Shown in pieces: positions 1 through 7,128 of a stretch of DNA of 17,393 bases; the stretch's first letter is position 1; each line of letters opens with the position of its first letter. Origin of the DNA: Candidatus Caccousia avistercoris (lineage in GTDB: Bacteria > Bacillota > Clostridia > Oscillospirales > Acutalibacteraceae); NCBI GenBank assembly GCA_018715025.1, contig DVMK01000129.1, forward strand, positions 1 through 17,393. Direction: 5' to 3'. The position numbers and the translations under genes are program-made. A model generated the notes under the pieces. That model made no database searches. It was not told where the DNA came from and saw only the letters and a list, made by a program, of their open reading frames with translations.

Positions 1-28
1 CAGTATACCCAAAATGGTGACGGTTCTT

Positions 29-57
29 AGTATAGCACATTGCCGCCAAAAAGGGAA
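29..57 (-). promoter_or_regulatory. Putative extended -10 promoter leaving the window at the left
   Basis: On the minus strand a -10 box TATACT (29-34) is preceded directly by TGC, the extended -10 form. A weak -35 box TTCCCT (52-57) lies 17 bases upstream. Transcription would start near position 22 and run off the left edge, so the gene it serves is not visible. It lies just past the end of the Crp/Fnr gene. The whole stretch 1-82 holds no gene and no clear terminator for that gene. Confidence 0.4.
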
Positions 58-82
58 CCTAAAATTTTCTATCCCCTCAGGG

Positions 83-775
83 CTATACGCTTTCCCGCAG
101 AACGTCAGGGTTCAACAGAGTAATTTCCTTCCCCGAGCGGCGCAAAACTCCCGAGGCCTCCAGAGAATCCAGCGCCCGGTAAAGGGAGGCCCGGCCAATG
201 TTCAGCGTTTCTGAAAGCTCCATATAGGTGATGGGCAGCTGGAAGGTACAGGGCCCTTCCTCCGGGCAAAGAGAAAGCAGGTACCCGGCCAGCCGCTGTT
301 CGGCGCTGCCGCCTGTAAAAATATCAATCCGCTTGTTGAGGAAGCAGATCCGGCTTGCCAAATAGCCGATATAGTTTTCGGCGGCGGCAGGCTCCCGCCG
401 GAACAGGGCGCGGAGGAGCTCCTCCGGCAGGAAGAGGATCCGGCTGCGCCGCGCCGACTGCACCTCGGAAACATAGCCCTCGTTGGGCTGGAACAGGCTT
501 GCCACACCGAAAATGCCGCCGGAAAAAAACGTGTTCAGAAGGATAGTATTCCCATCCTTCCCTCTCTTTATCGCCTTTACCTCCCCCGTGAGCACAACCC
601 CCAGGCTTTTCCGAAAGTTTGTCCTGGTGTAGATAAACTCCCCTGGTTCAAACTCGAAGCACTCGCATGCCGAAGAGCGGAAAACCTCCTCCACCGCCTT
701 TTCTGAAATATGGCGGAAAAGAAAAATCCCTGACAAAATATCCCGGTATTTTGCCCTTTTCGCAATGAATCTCAT
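83..775 (-). CDS. Crp/Fnr family transcriptional regulator
   Basis: This 230-residue protein has the length and layout of Crp/Fnr regulators: a cyclic-nucleotide-binding-like beta-roll (about 12-125), a dimer helix (about 128-155) and a C-terminal winged helix-turn-helix (about 178-220). The recognition helix is GRASLYRALDSLEASG (194-209). By alignment with E. coli CRP, Arg195 and Arg200 match the base- and backbone-contacting arginines 180 and 185, but the Glu181 position is Ala196, so its DNA site may differ from TGTGA. The usual cAMP-contact Arg-Ser pair is not evident. It has Cys37 and Cys39 but no clear FNR iron-sulfur cysteine cluster, so its signal is unknown. The ATG at 775 follows a GAAGAGG-like ribosome site. 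The gene has its own promoter and lies on the same strand directly after the butyryl-CoA operon, which makes it a candidate local regulator; that role is inference. Confidence 0.9.
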   Translation of the reverse strand: MRFIAKRAKYRDILSGIFLFRHISEKAVEEVFRSSACECFEFEPGEFIYTRTNFRKSLGVVLTGEVKAIKRGKDGNTILLNTFFSGGIFGVASLFQPNEGYVSEVQSARRSRILFLPEELLRALFRREPAAAENYIGYLASRICFLNKRIDIFTGGSAEQRLAGYLLSLCPEEGPCTFQLPITYMELSETLNIGRASLYRALDSLEASGVLRRSGKEITLLNPDVLRESV

Positions 776-816
776 CGTTTCGCCTCTTCAATTTTTCAAA
801 TTTCTCGTTTACATTT

Positions 817-844
817 ATTATACCTGCCCTGCCAAAAGTGTCAA
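817..844 (-). promoter_or_regulatory. Near-consensus sigma-A promoter of the Crp/Fnr gene
   Basis: The minus strand reads TTGACA (839-844), a 16-base spacer, then TATAAT (817-822). Both hexamers are perfect; only the spacer is one base short of the usual 17. Transcription should start near 810, leaving a leader of about 35 bases before the ATG at 775. It lies just downstream of the etfA terminator, so the regulator gene can be expressed independently of the butyryl-CoA operon. Confidence 0.85.
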
Positions 845-883
845 TACGGTTTTCAGAGGGGCGGAAAAGGCCGGCGGCGCGAC

Positions 884-923
884 AAAAAAGCGGTATGCCC
901 CGCAGAAAAGGAGCATACCGCTT
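884..923 (-). terminator. Intrinsic terminator after etfA
   Basis: A perfect 11-base-pair stem (AAGCGGTATGC, 913-923, with its complement at 888-898) encloses a 14-base loop. On the minus strand it is followed by a run of T residues (the A run at 884-889). The stem starts 22 bases after the etfA stop codon. The plus strand has no T tract after the stem, so it acts in the minus direction. It marks the end of the thl-crt-hbd-bcd-etfB-etfA operon. Confidence 0.88.
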
Positions 924-945
924 GAAAAGCTTGGAAAAGTTTTGT

Positions 946-1965
946 TCAGCCGTTTTGACGGGCGGCCATGGCCTCTTTCACCTTTTCGGTGAAGAGGGGC
1001 AGGATCTTGGTGAGATCCCCCACAATGCCGTAGTCGGCCACTTCAAAAATGGGGGCGGATTCGTCCTTGTTGATGGCGATGATCACGTCGGACTCTTCCA
1101 TGCCGGCCAGATGCTGAATCGCGCCGGAGATACCGCAGGCGATGTAGAGGTTGGGGCGGACGGTTTTGCCCGTCTGGCCTACCTGAATGTCCTTCTCTAC
1201 CCAGCCGGCGTCAACGCAGGCACGGGAGGAACTGACCTCGCCGCCCAGCGCGTCGGCCAGGTCGCGCAGAAGCTGGAAGTTTTCGGGGGAACCTACTCCG
1301 CGGCCGCCGGAAACCAGGATTTTAGCGTCCTGAATATCGATCTTGTTGCTGACCTTCTTAATGACCTCGTCCACCTCAACATACTTGTTGTTGGGGGTGA
1401 AGGTAATGTCGCACTTCTCCACGTTGGCCTTCGCGCCCTTGGCCGGCTTTCTCTTCTGCATAACGCCGGGGCGGACGGTAGCCATCTGCGGGCGGTGGTC
1501 AGGGCAAAGAATGGTAGCCATGATGTTGCCGCCGAAGGCAGGGCGGGTCATCTGCAGGCCCTTGGTCTCAGGATCTACCTCAAGCTTGGTGCAGTCGGCG
1601 GTCAGGCCGGTGCGCACCCTGGCAGACACGCGGGGGGCCAAATCGCGGCCGATGGCGGTGGCGCCGTACAGCACCACGGCGGGCTTGTATTTCTCAATAA
1701 TGGTAGCCATGGCGTGGGCGTAGGGCTCGGTGCGGTAAGGCTCCAGAGCCTCGTTGTCCACCAGAATCACCTTGTCGGCGCCATACTCGGCCAGCTCGTC
1801 GCAGAGCCCTTCCACCTTGCTGCCCAGCAGAACGGCGGTGACCTCGGTGTCCATGGCGTCGGCAAGCTCTTTGCCCTTGCCAATCAGCTCAAAAGAAACG
1901 CCGGTGATTTTGTTGTCGACCTGCTGGACGAAAACATATACACCTTTATAATCCTGTAAATTCAT
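946..1965 (-). CDS. etfA: Electron transfer flavoprotein alpha subunit
   Basis: This 339-residue protein matches full-length EtfA. The N-terminal domain I (about 1-200) is followed by the C-terminal FAD-binding domain, with the dinucleotide motif SGGRGVGSPENF (219-230), Arg248, QVGQTGKTVRPNLY (261-274) and GISGAIQH (278-285). With EtfB it forms the flavoprotein that passes electrons to butyryl-CoA dehydrogenase. In clostridial butyrate producers the Bcd-EtfAB complex uses NADH to reduce crotonyl-CoA and ferredoxin together. Membership of the bifurcating type is inferred from gene context. The ATG at 1965 has a modest GGTGAG ribosome site and lies 54 bases after etfB. It is the last gene of its operon and is followed by a strong terminator. 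Confidence 0.97.
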   Translation of the reverse strand: MNLQDYKGVYVFVQQVDNKITGVSFELIGKGKELADAMDTEVTAVLLGSKVEGLCDELAEYGADKVILVDNEALEPYRTEPYAHAMATIIEKYKPAVVLYGATAIGRDLAPRVSARVRTGLTADCTKLEVDPETKGLQMTRPAFGGNIMATILCPDHRPQMATVRPGVMQKRKPAKGAKANVEKCDITFTPNNKYVEVDEVIKKVSNKIDIQDAKILVSGGRGVGSPENFQLLRDLADALGGEVSSSRACVDAGWVEKDIQVGQTGKTVRPNLYIACGISGAIQHLAGMEESDVIIAINKDESAPIFEVADYGIVGDLTKILPLFTEKVKEAMAARQNG

Positions 1966-2019
1966 TATATGCTCACCACTTTCAATGTTCTGAAAATTTA
2001 CATTCGGTTCTGCCTGAAC

Positions 2020-2802
2020 TCAGATAATGAATTTTTCTCTGAGCTTCTCCAGCATATAGTCAGCGGACTCTTCCGGATCCAGCTGGACAACGGTGCCGGC
2101 AGCCTTCAGGCTCTTCGGGAAGCTCTTGAACACCTTCGTGGGAGAGCCCTTGAGGCCGATCTTGTCCAGATCAACTTCAATATCGTTCAAGCCCCAGACA
2201 GTAACCTGCTTCTCGCGGTAAGCGTCGAAAATGCCGCCGGGGGTCATGTAGCGGGGCGGGTTCAGCTCGCTCAGGGCGGTGATGAGGCAGGGCATCTTTA
2301 CCTTTACCACATGGTAACGGTCTTCGTACTGGCGCTTTACCGTTACGGTGTCGCCTTCCACCTTCAGCTCTTCGGCATAGCTCACGTTCGGAATGCCAAG
2401 ATGCTCGGCGATCTGGGGGCCTACCTGGGCGGTGTCGCCGTCAATGGCCTGACGGCCGGTGATGATCAGGTCGTAGGGCAGCTTTTTCAGGGCAGCCGCA
2501 ATCGTGGTAGAGGTAGCCAGCGTGTCGGCGCCGCCGAACTCGCGGCCGGAAAGAAGAATAGCCTCGTCGGCACCCATGGCCAGCGCCTCGCGCAGGGCGG
2601 CATCCGCCTGCGGGGGGCCCATGGAAATTACGGTAACGTGAGCGCCGTTGGCGTCCTTCAGACGCAGGGCGGCCTCCAGGCCGGCCTTGTCGTCGGGGTT
2701 GATAATGCTGGGCACGCCGTCACGGATCAGGGTGCCGGTCACGGGATCCAGCTTTACCTCGTTTGTATTGGGAACTTGCTTAATGCAAACTACAATATTC
2801 AA
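2020..2802 (-). CDS. etfB: Electron transfer flavoprotein beta subunit (TTG start)
   Basis: The 260-residue product is a full-length EtfB. It opens with MNIVVCIKQVP and contains TGRQAIDGDTAQVGPQIAEH (115-134), the nucleotide-binding stretch of beta subunits, then a beta-signature region with NPPRY near 215. In the Bcd-EtfAB complexes of butyrate producers this subunit carries the bifurcating FAD and takes electrons from NADH. The start codon is TTG: the conserved N-terminus begins exactly at 2802, no in-frame ATG or GTG gives a better fit, and AAGGAG lies 9 bases upstream. This is the only TTG start in the operon and may tune EtfB output. It sits 34 bases after bcd and 54 before etfA. Confidence 0.97.
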   Translation of the reverse strand: MNIVVCIKQVPNTNEVKLDPVTGTLIRDGVPSIINPDDKAGLEAALRLKDANGAHVTVISMGPPQADAALREALAMGADEAILLSGREFGGADTLATSTTIAAALKKLPYDLIITGRQAIDGDTAQVGPQIAEHLGIPNVSYAEELKVEGDTVTVKRQYEDRYHVVKVKMPCLITALSELNPPRYMTPGGIFDAYREKQVTVWGLNDIEVDLDKIGLKGSPTKVFKSFPKSLKAAGTVVQLDPEESADYMLEKLREKFII

Positions 2803-2811
2803 AGAATGTCA

Positions 2812-2817
2812 CTCCTT
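2812..2817 (-). promoter_or_regulatory. Ribosome binding site deciding the TTG start of etfB
   Basis: AAGGAG on the minus strand lies 9 bases upstream of the TTG at 2802-2800. It is in the short bcd-etfB gap. This spacing, together with the conserved EtfB N-terminus, fixes the unusual start codon. Confidence 0.75.
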
Positions 2818-2836
2818 CTGGGCTTTACAGCTATCA

Positions 2837-3976
2837 TTATTTCAGGACGTTGCCGGAGATAACCATGCGCTGGACCTCGCTGGTGCCCTCGTAGATTTCG
2901 GTAATCTTCGCGTCGCGCATCATGCGCTCCACGGGATATTCCCTGGTATAGCCGTAACCGCCGTGCAGCTGTACAGCCTTGGTGGTAACCTCCATGGCAA
3001 CCTCGGCGGCGTAAAGCTTAGCCATAGCAGCCTCAGTGGAGAACACCTTCTGGGTGTCCTTCGCCACGGCGGCACGGTACACAAGCAGCTTTGCAGCCTC
3101 AATCTTGGTCTTCATGTCGGCCAACTGGAACTGGGTGTTCTGGAACTTGGCGATGGGGCGGCCAAACTGCTTTCTTTCCTTTACGTACTTCACAGTCTCT
3201 TCAAAGGCGCCCTCCGCAATGCCCAAAGCCTGCGCGGCAATACCGATGCGGCCGCCGTCCAGGGTGATCATAGCGATCTTGAAGCCCTGGCCTTCCTTGC
3301 CCAGAAGGTTTTCCTTGGGAACAATGCAGTTTTCAAAAATCAGCTCGGTGGTGGAGGAACCGCGGATGCCCATCTTCTTCTCTTTGGTGCCGATGCGGAA
3401 GCCCGGGAAGTCCTTCTCCACAATAAAGGCGGAAATGCCGCGGGTCCCCTTGGACTTGTCCGTCATGGCGAAGATGATGTAAATGTCAGCCTTGCCGCCA
3501 TTGGTGATGAAGATCTTGCTGCCGTTGAGCACGTAATGGTCGCCCTCCAGCACAGCCTTGGTCTGCTGGCCGGAAGCATCGGTGCCGGCGTTGGGCTCGG
3601 TCAGGCCGAAAGCGCCCAGCTTCTCGCCGCTGGCCAGGGGAACCAGATATTTTTTGATCTGCTCCGGGGTGCCGAACTTCTTAATGGGGTCGGAACCCAG
3701 GGAGGTGTGGGCAGAGACGATAACGCCGGTGGTGGCGCACACCTTGGAAAGCTCCTCCACGCAGAGCACATAGGTCAGCGTGTCGCAGCCCTGGCCGCCG
3801 TATTCCTTGGGCTGGGGAATTCCCATGAAGCCCAGCTTCTTCATCTTCTCAACGGTTTCCTCAGGGAAACGCTCGGTCTCGTCAACCTCCTGAGCCAGAG
3901 GCTTCACTTCATTTTCCGCGAAATCATGGAAAAGGGTGCGAGCCATTTCCTGTTCTTTAGAAAGTACGAAATTCAT
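2837..3976 (-). CDS. bcd: Butyryl-CoA dehydrogenase (short-chain acyl-CoA dehydrogenase)
   Basis: This 379-residue protein is a typical acyl-CoA dehydrogenase. An N-terminal helical domain is followed by a flavin-contact middle domain with AFGLTEPNAGTDASG and FITNGG. The C-terminal domain has RKQFGRPIAKFQ, a QLHGGYGYTREYPVERMMRDAK segment and the catalytic-base region ITEIYEGTSEVQR with Glu363. It reduces crotonyl-CoA to butyryl-CoA with electrons from EtfAB. The family fold alone does not fix chain length, but the surrounding thl-crt-hbd and etfBA genes make the C4 enzyme the strong choice. I start at the ATG at 3976, where the conserved MNFVLSKEQ begins and GGAGG lies upstream; an in-frame extension back to a TTG at 4018 has neither support. 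It follows hbd by 42 bases. Confidence 0.96.
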   Translation of the reverse strand: MNFVLSKEQEMARTLFHDFAENEVKPLAQEVDETERFPEETVEKMKKLGFMGIPQPKEYGGQGCDTLTYVLCVEELSKVCATTGVIVSAHTSLGSDPIKKFGTPEQIKKYLVPLASGEKLGAFGLTEPNAGTDASGQQTKAVLEGDHYVLNGSKIFITNGGKADIYIIFAMTDKSKGTRGISAFIVEKDFPGFRIGTKEKKMGIRGSSTTELIFENCIVPKENLLGKEGQGFKIAMITLDGGRIGIAAQALGIAEGAFEETVKYVKERKQFGRPIAKFQNTQFQLADMKTKIEAAKLLVYRAAVAKDTQKVFSTEAAMAKLYAAEVAMEVTTKAVQLHGGYGYTREYPVERMMRDAKITEIYEGTSEVQRMVISGNVLK

Positions 3977-4018
3977 ACTTGTTGTTCCTCCAATTCCTAA
4001 ATTAGGCAGCGCCGGCAA

Positions 4019-4858
4019 TTATTTTCTGTAATCGTAGAAGCCTACGCCGGTCTTCTGGCCCAGCTTGCCGGCCCGAACCATCTTCTTGAGAAGGGGATGA
4101 GGACGGTACTTGGGATCGCCGGTCTCTGCCTGCAGAACCTCCATGATAGCCAGCACAATGTCCAGGCCTACCAGGTCGCCCAAAGCCAGCGGGCCCATGG
4201 GATGGTTGGCGCCCAGCTTCATGGCGGTGTCGATGCCCTCTACGCTGGCAACGCCGTCAGCATAGATGCCGATAGCCTCGTTGATCATGGGGATAAGAAT
4301 GCGGTTTACCACAAAGCCGGCAGCCTCGTTCACCTGAACAGGGGTCTTGCCAATCTGCTGGGAGATCTCAACAATCTTCTCCACGGTCTCGGGGGCGGTG
4401 GTCTCGCCGGCAATGACCTCAACCAGCTTCATAACCGGGGCAGGGTTGAAGAAGTGCATGCCCACCACGGCGCGGTCCAGGCCGTTGGAAATCTCGGTGA
4501 TAGAGAGAGAGGAGGTGTTGGTGGCAAAAATGCAGTCCTTCTTGCAGATGCCTTCCAGGCTCTTGAAAATCTCCTTCTTCAGCTCCATCTTTTCCAGGGC
4601 GGCTTCCACAACCAGGTCGCAGTCGGCGACGATCTCGTTGGTGCCGGTGGTGATCTTGTTCAGAATAGCGTCAGCGGCGGCCTGCTCCATTTTGCCCTTG
4701 GCCACTCTCTTCTCCAGGCCCTTGGCAATCTTGGCCTTGCCGTTGGCGGCCCACTCTGCCTTCACGTCGGAAAGGCGAACCTCAAAGCCCTCAGTCTGGG
4801 CAAACGCCTGCGCAATACCAGAACCCATAGTGCCAGCGCCGATAATACCAACGATCAT
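4019..4858 (-). CDS. hbd: 3-Hydroxybutyryl-CoA dehydrogenase
   Basis: This 279-residue enzyme reduces acetoacetyl-CoA to 3-hydroxybutyryl-CoA. The N-terminal Rossmann fold starts with IIGAGTMGSGIAQAF (5-19), holding the Gly-x-Gly-x-x-Gly motif. Asp31 at the end of the second strand points to NAD(H) rather than NADP(H). The catalytic His135 lies in GMHFFNPAPVMKLVEVI with its partner Glu147, and Ser117 sits in NTSSLSIT. The C-terminal helical dimer domain holds NRILIPMINEA and GANHPMGPLALGDLVGLD. Length and motifs match clostridial Hbd. The ATG at 4858 follows TAGGAGG. It is separated from crt by 106 bases that contain a long perfect hairpin, the largest gap within this operon. Confidence 0.97.
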   Translation of the reverse strand: MIVGIIGAGTMGSGIAQAFAQTEGFEVRLSDVKAEWAANGKAKIAKGLEKRVAKGKMEQAAADAILNKITTGTNEIVADCDLVVEAALEKMELKKEIFKSLEGICKKDCIFATNTSSLSITEISNGLDRAVVGMHFFNPAPVMKLVEVIAGETTAPETVEKIVEISQQIGKTPVQVNEAAGFVVNRILIPMINEAIGIYADGVASVEGIDTAMKLGANHPMGPLALGDLVGLDIVLAIMEVLQAETGDPKYRPHPLLKKMVRAGKLGQKTGVGFYDYRK

Positions 4859-4916
4859 GATAAAAACCTCCTAATTTATGTTACAGTCAAAGTTGTATGG
4901 GGAAAGAGACGCGCCG

Positions 4917-4947
4917 GGGTACTGCGCAGAAGCTCTGCACAGTACCC
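4917..4947 (-). other. Long intercistronic hairpin between crt and hbd
   Basis: On the minus strand GGGTACTGTGCAGA (4934-4947), the loop GCT, then TCTGCGCAGTACCC (4917-4930) forms a 14-base-pair stem. In RNA the single mismatch becomes a U-G wobble. No T tract follows, so it does not look like a simple terminator. It begins 17 bases after the crt stop and ends well before the hbd ribosome site. Likely roles are protecting the upstream thl-crt message from 3' exonucleases, directing RNA processing, or partial attenuation. As DNA it is also a compact inverted repeat. Confidence 0.8.
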
Positions 4948-4964
4948 TAGCCGCGAATACCATT

Positions 4965-5741
4965 TTATTTGTTTTGGAACGCAGGGGCCTTCTCCTTGTT
5001 CAGGAAGGCCTTCATCCCATTTACCTGATCCTCCGTCTCGAAGCAGCTGCCGAAGAGTTTTTCCTCAATGGCGATGGCCTCGTCAATGGAAACCTGCAGG
5101 CCGTCGTTCACTGCCTTCTTGGAAGCGCGCACCGCGATGGGAGCGTTGCGGGCGATTTTGCCAGCCAGCTTTTCCGCAGCGGGAAGCAGCTCCTCTACCG
5201 GGTAGACAGCGTTCACAAGACCCAGAGCGAGAGCCTCGTCAGCCTTAATTTTCGTACCGGCGTAGAGCATTTCCTTCGCCTTCCCCACCGGGATAATCCG
5301 GGCAAGCCGCTGGGTGCCGCCGAAGCCGGGGGTAATGCCCAGGCCGGTTTCAGGCTGGCCGAACACAGCGTTTTCAGAAGCCAGGCGAATGTCGCAGCTC
5401 ATGGAAAGCTCGCAGCCGCCGCCCAGGGCAAAGCCGTTTACCGCGGCAATGACCGGGATGGGCAGAGTCTCGATTTTGCGGAACACATCGTTGCCCTTCT
5501 TGCCGAAGGCCTCGCCCTCCGCCTTGGTGAGGGTGCTCATCTCGCCGATGTCGGCGCCGGCCACAAAGGACTTCTGCCCAGCGCCGGTGATGATGAGGCA
5601 GCGCACCTCGTCCAGATTGATGGCGTCAACAGCGGCGTCCATCTCGTCCAGCACCTGGGAATTCAGAGCGTTCAGCGCCTTTTCCCGGGCAATGGTCAGA
5701 ACGGCGATGGCGCCCTTCTGCTCGTATTGAATGAAATTCAT
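4965..5741 (-). CDS. crt: Crotonase (3-hydroxybutyryl-CoA dehydratase / enoyl-CoA hydratase)
   Basis: The 258-residue protein is a crotonase-fold hydratase that dehydrates 3-hydroxybutyryl-CoA to crotonyl-CoA. Visible landmarks are the oxyanion-hole segment SFVAGADIGEM (58-68), the second oxyanion segment GFALGGGCELSM (103-114), and the two catalytic glutamates at the family positions, Glu111 in GGCELS and Glu131 in FGQPETGLGITPGFGGTQRL. The C-terminus ends in a helical trimer region with a final SCFETEDQVNGMKAFLNKEKAPAF. Length matches clostridial Crt. The ATG at 5741 follows a GGAAGAG-like site and lies 48 bases after thl. Its position between thl and hbd assigns it to the butyryl-CoA pathway rather than to general beta-oxidation. 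Confidence 0.97.
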   Translation of the reverse strand: MNFIQYEQKGAIAVLTIAREKALNALNSQVLDEMDAAVDAINLDEVRCLIITGAGQKSFVAGADIGEMSTLTKAEGEAFGKKGNDVFRKIETLPIPVIAAVNGFALGGGCELSMSCDIRLASENAVFGQPETGLGITPGFGGTQRLARIIPVGKAKEMLYAGTKIKADEALALGLVNAVYPVEELLPAAEKLAGKIARNAPIAVRASKKAVNDGLQVSIDEAIAIEEKLFGSCFETEDQVNGMKAFLNKEKAPAFQNK

Positions 5742-5789
5742 GATTCTCTTCCTTTCCTTCGCAGACGTTTTCCGGAAGAATTAATTCAA

Positions 5790-6977
5790 TTAATATTTTT
5801 CCACAATGGTGCTGACGCCCATGCCGCCGCCCACGCAGAGGGTGGCCAGGCCGGTCTTCACATTGTCGCGGCGCTGCATTTCGTGCAGCAGGGTGACCAG
5901 AATGCGGCAGCCGGAAGCGCCTACCGGGTGGCCCAGAGCGATGGCGCCGCCGTTCACGTTCACCTTGCTCATGTCAAAGCCAAGCTCCTTCGCAACAGCC
6001 AGGGACTGAGCGGCGAAGGCCTCGTTGGCCTCAATCAGGTCGATCTGATCCAGGCTCATGTTGGCATGGGCCAGAGCCTTGCGGGTGGAAGCGGCAGGGC
6101 CGATGCCCATGATGGAGGGATCCACACCGGCGGAAGCGCCTACCACGAACTTGGCCATGGGCTTCACGCCCAGCTCTTTGGCCTTCTCTTCGCTCATCAC
6201 CACAACGGCGGCGGCGCCGTCGTTGATGCCGGAAGCGTTGGCAGCGGTTACCGTGCCGCCGTCAGGCTTGAAGGCGGGGCGCAGCTTGGCAATGCTCTCG
6301 GCGGTGACGCCGGCGCGGGGGCCTTCGTCTGTGTCGAACATAACGGTTTCCTTCTTTACCTTTACCGGTACGGGAACAATCTCATCCTTGAAGCGGCCTT
6401 CGGCCTGAGCCTTCTCACACTTCTGCTGGCTGGCAGCGGCGAACTCGTCCTGCATCTCGCGGGTGAGGCCGTACTTTTCCGCCAGATTCTCAGCGGTGAT
6501 GCCCATGTGATAGTTGTTGAAGGCGTCCCACAGAGCGTCGTTCACCATGGTGTCGATCATGGTGGCGTTGTTCATACGGTAGCCGTAGCGGGCCTGGGGA
6601 ATGGCATAGGGAGCCATGGACATGTTCTCCATGCCGCCGGCAACCACAATGTCGGCGTCGCCGGCCATGATCATGGCGGCGGCCATGTTGACGCACTTCA
6701 AGCCGGAGCCGCACACGTTGTTCACAGTGAGGGCGGGAACCTCAATGGGGAGGCCAGCCTTGACAGCAGCCTGACGGGCGACGTTCTGGCCCTGGGCGGC
6801 CTGCAGCACGCAGCCCATCAGAACCTCGTCGACCTTGTCAGCGGGAACGTTCGCACGGGAGAGGGCCTCTTTGATTACGATAGAGCCCAGGGTAGCCGCC
6901 GGGGTATGGGAAAGAGCGCCACCCATTTTGCCGATTGCTGTACGCACAGCGCCTGCCAACACAATTGTTTTGGACAT
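5790..6977 (-). CDS. thlA: Acetyl-CoA C-acetyltransferase (thiolase)
   Basis: This 395-residue thiolase condenses two acetyl-CoA into acetoacetyl-CoA, the first step towards butyryl-CoA. The nucleophilic Cys89 lies in VNNVCGSGLKCV. His350 lies in GGAIALGHPVGASG and Cys381 in TLCVGGGMG, completing the thiolase catalytic set. Mid-protein segments ENMSMAPYA and EANEAFAAQSLAV are typical of the biosynthetic type. The ATG at 6977 follows GGAGG with good spacing. It is the first gene of the operon and has a leader of about 110 bases below the promoter at 7096-7124. That promoter carries redox- or Crp/Fnr-type operator candidates. I am sure of the family; the symbol follows clostridial usage. Confidence 0.97.
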   Translation of the reverse strand: MSKTIVLAGAVRTAIGKMGGALSHTPAATLGSIVIKEALSRANVPADKVDEVLMGCVLQAAQGQNVARQAAVKAGLPIEVPALTVNNVCGSGLKCVNMAAAMIMAGDADIVVAGGMENMSMAPYAIPQARYGYRMNNATMIDTMVNDALWDAFNNYHMGITAENLAEKYGLTREMQDEFAAASQQKCEKAQAEGRFKDEIVPVPVKVKKETVMFDTDEGPRAGVTAESIAKLRPAFKPDGGTVTAANASGINDGAAAVVVMSEEKAKELGVKPMAKFVVGASAGVDPSIMGIGPAASTRKALAHANMSLDQIDLIEANEAFAAQSLAVAKELGFDMSKVNVNGGAIALGHPVGASGCRILVTLLHEMQRRDNVKTGLATLCVGGGMGVSTIVEKY

Positions 6978-7089
6978 GTTTTTGTTCCTCCATTCAAAAT
7001 TTTTTCAAACCTGAATACTGCACAAAGCCTGTGTGGCCTCCCCCGTTTTCCGCCGGAAAGAGCAGAAAACACGGAATTTCAGCCACTAT

Positions 7090-7107
7090 ATGTTAAATAT
7101 ATCACAA
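7090..7107 (-). promoter_or_regulatory. Candidate Rex (or Crp/Fnr) operator over the thl -10 box
   Basis: The minus strand reads TTGTGATATATTTAACAT. Against the clostridial Rex consensus TTGTTAA-N4-TTAACAA it matches 11 of 14 fixed positions. The core TGTGA-N6-TAACA also matches 9 of 10 positions of the CRP-type consensus TGTGA-N6-TCACA. It covers the -10 box (7096-7101) and reaches the predicted start site, the place for a repressor. Rex control of thl operons by the NADH/NAD+ ratio is established in clostridia; binding here is inferred. The two readings cannot be separated from sequence alone. Confidence 0.55.
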
Positions 7108-7124
7108 TCTTATTTTAAATGCAA
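7096..7124 (-). promoter_or_regulatory. Promoter of the thl-crt-hbd-bcd-etfBA operon
   Basis: On the minus strand TTGCAT (7119-7124) is followed by an exact 17-base AT-rich spacer and TATATT (7096-7101). Transcription should begin near 7089, giving a leader of about 110 bases before the thl ATG. The region is much more AT-rich than the flanking genes, as expected for a promoter. It is the only credible promoter ahead of the six-gene operon. Confidence 0.75.
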
Positions 7125-7128
7125 CAGC

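Noticed and set aside
838..1959. A 373-codon plus-strand open frame opposite etfA
   Set aside because: It covers the etfA terminator and the whole of etfA in antisense, with no supporting start signal or motif.
2648..4000. A 450-codon plus-strand open frame over bcd and etfB
   Set aside because: Shadow of bcd and the etfB start region; composition is the same low-complexity Gly/Leu/His type and nothing recognisable is encoded.
3996..4006. CCTAA-A-TTAGG palindrome ahead of the bcd ribosome site
   Set aside because: Only 5-base arms inside an operon gap; likely chance, with no promoter or T tract nearby.
5781..5793. TTAATT-C-AATTAA palindrome at the thl stop codon
   Set aside because: AT-only, short, and partly made by the stop codon itself; no sign of termination or regulation.
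4878..7118. A 746-codon open frame on the plus strand across crt and thl
   Set aside because: It is antisense to two clearly recognised enzymes, has no family motifs, is rich in Gly, Ala, His and Leu as expected of an antisense shadow, and has no ribosome site. Strong codon bias in the real genes keeps the opposite frame free of stops.
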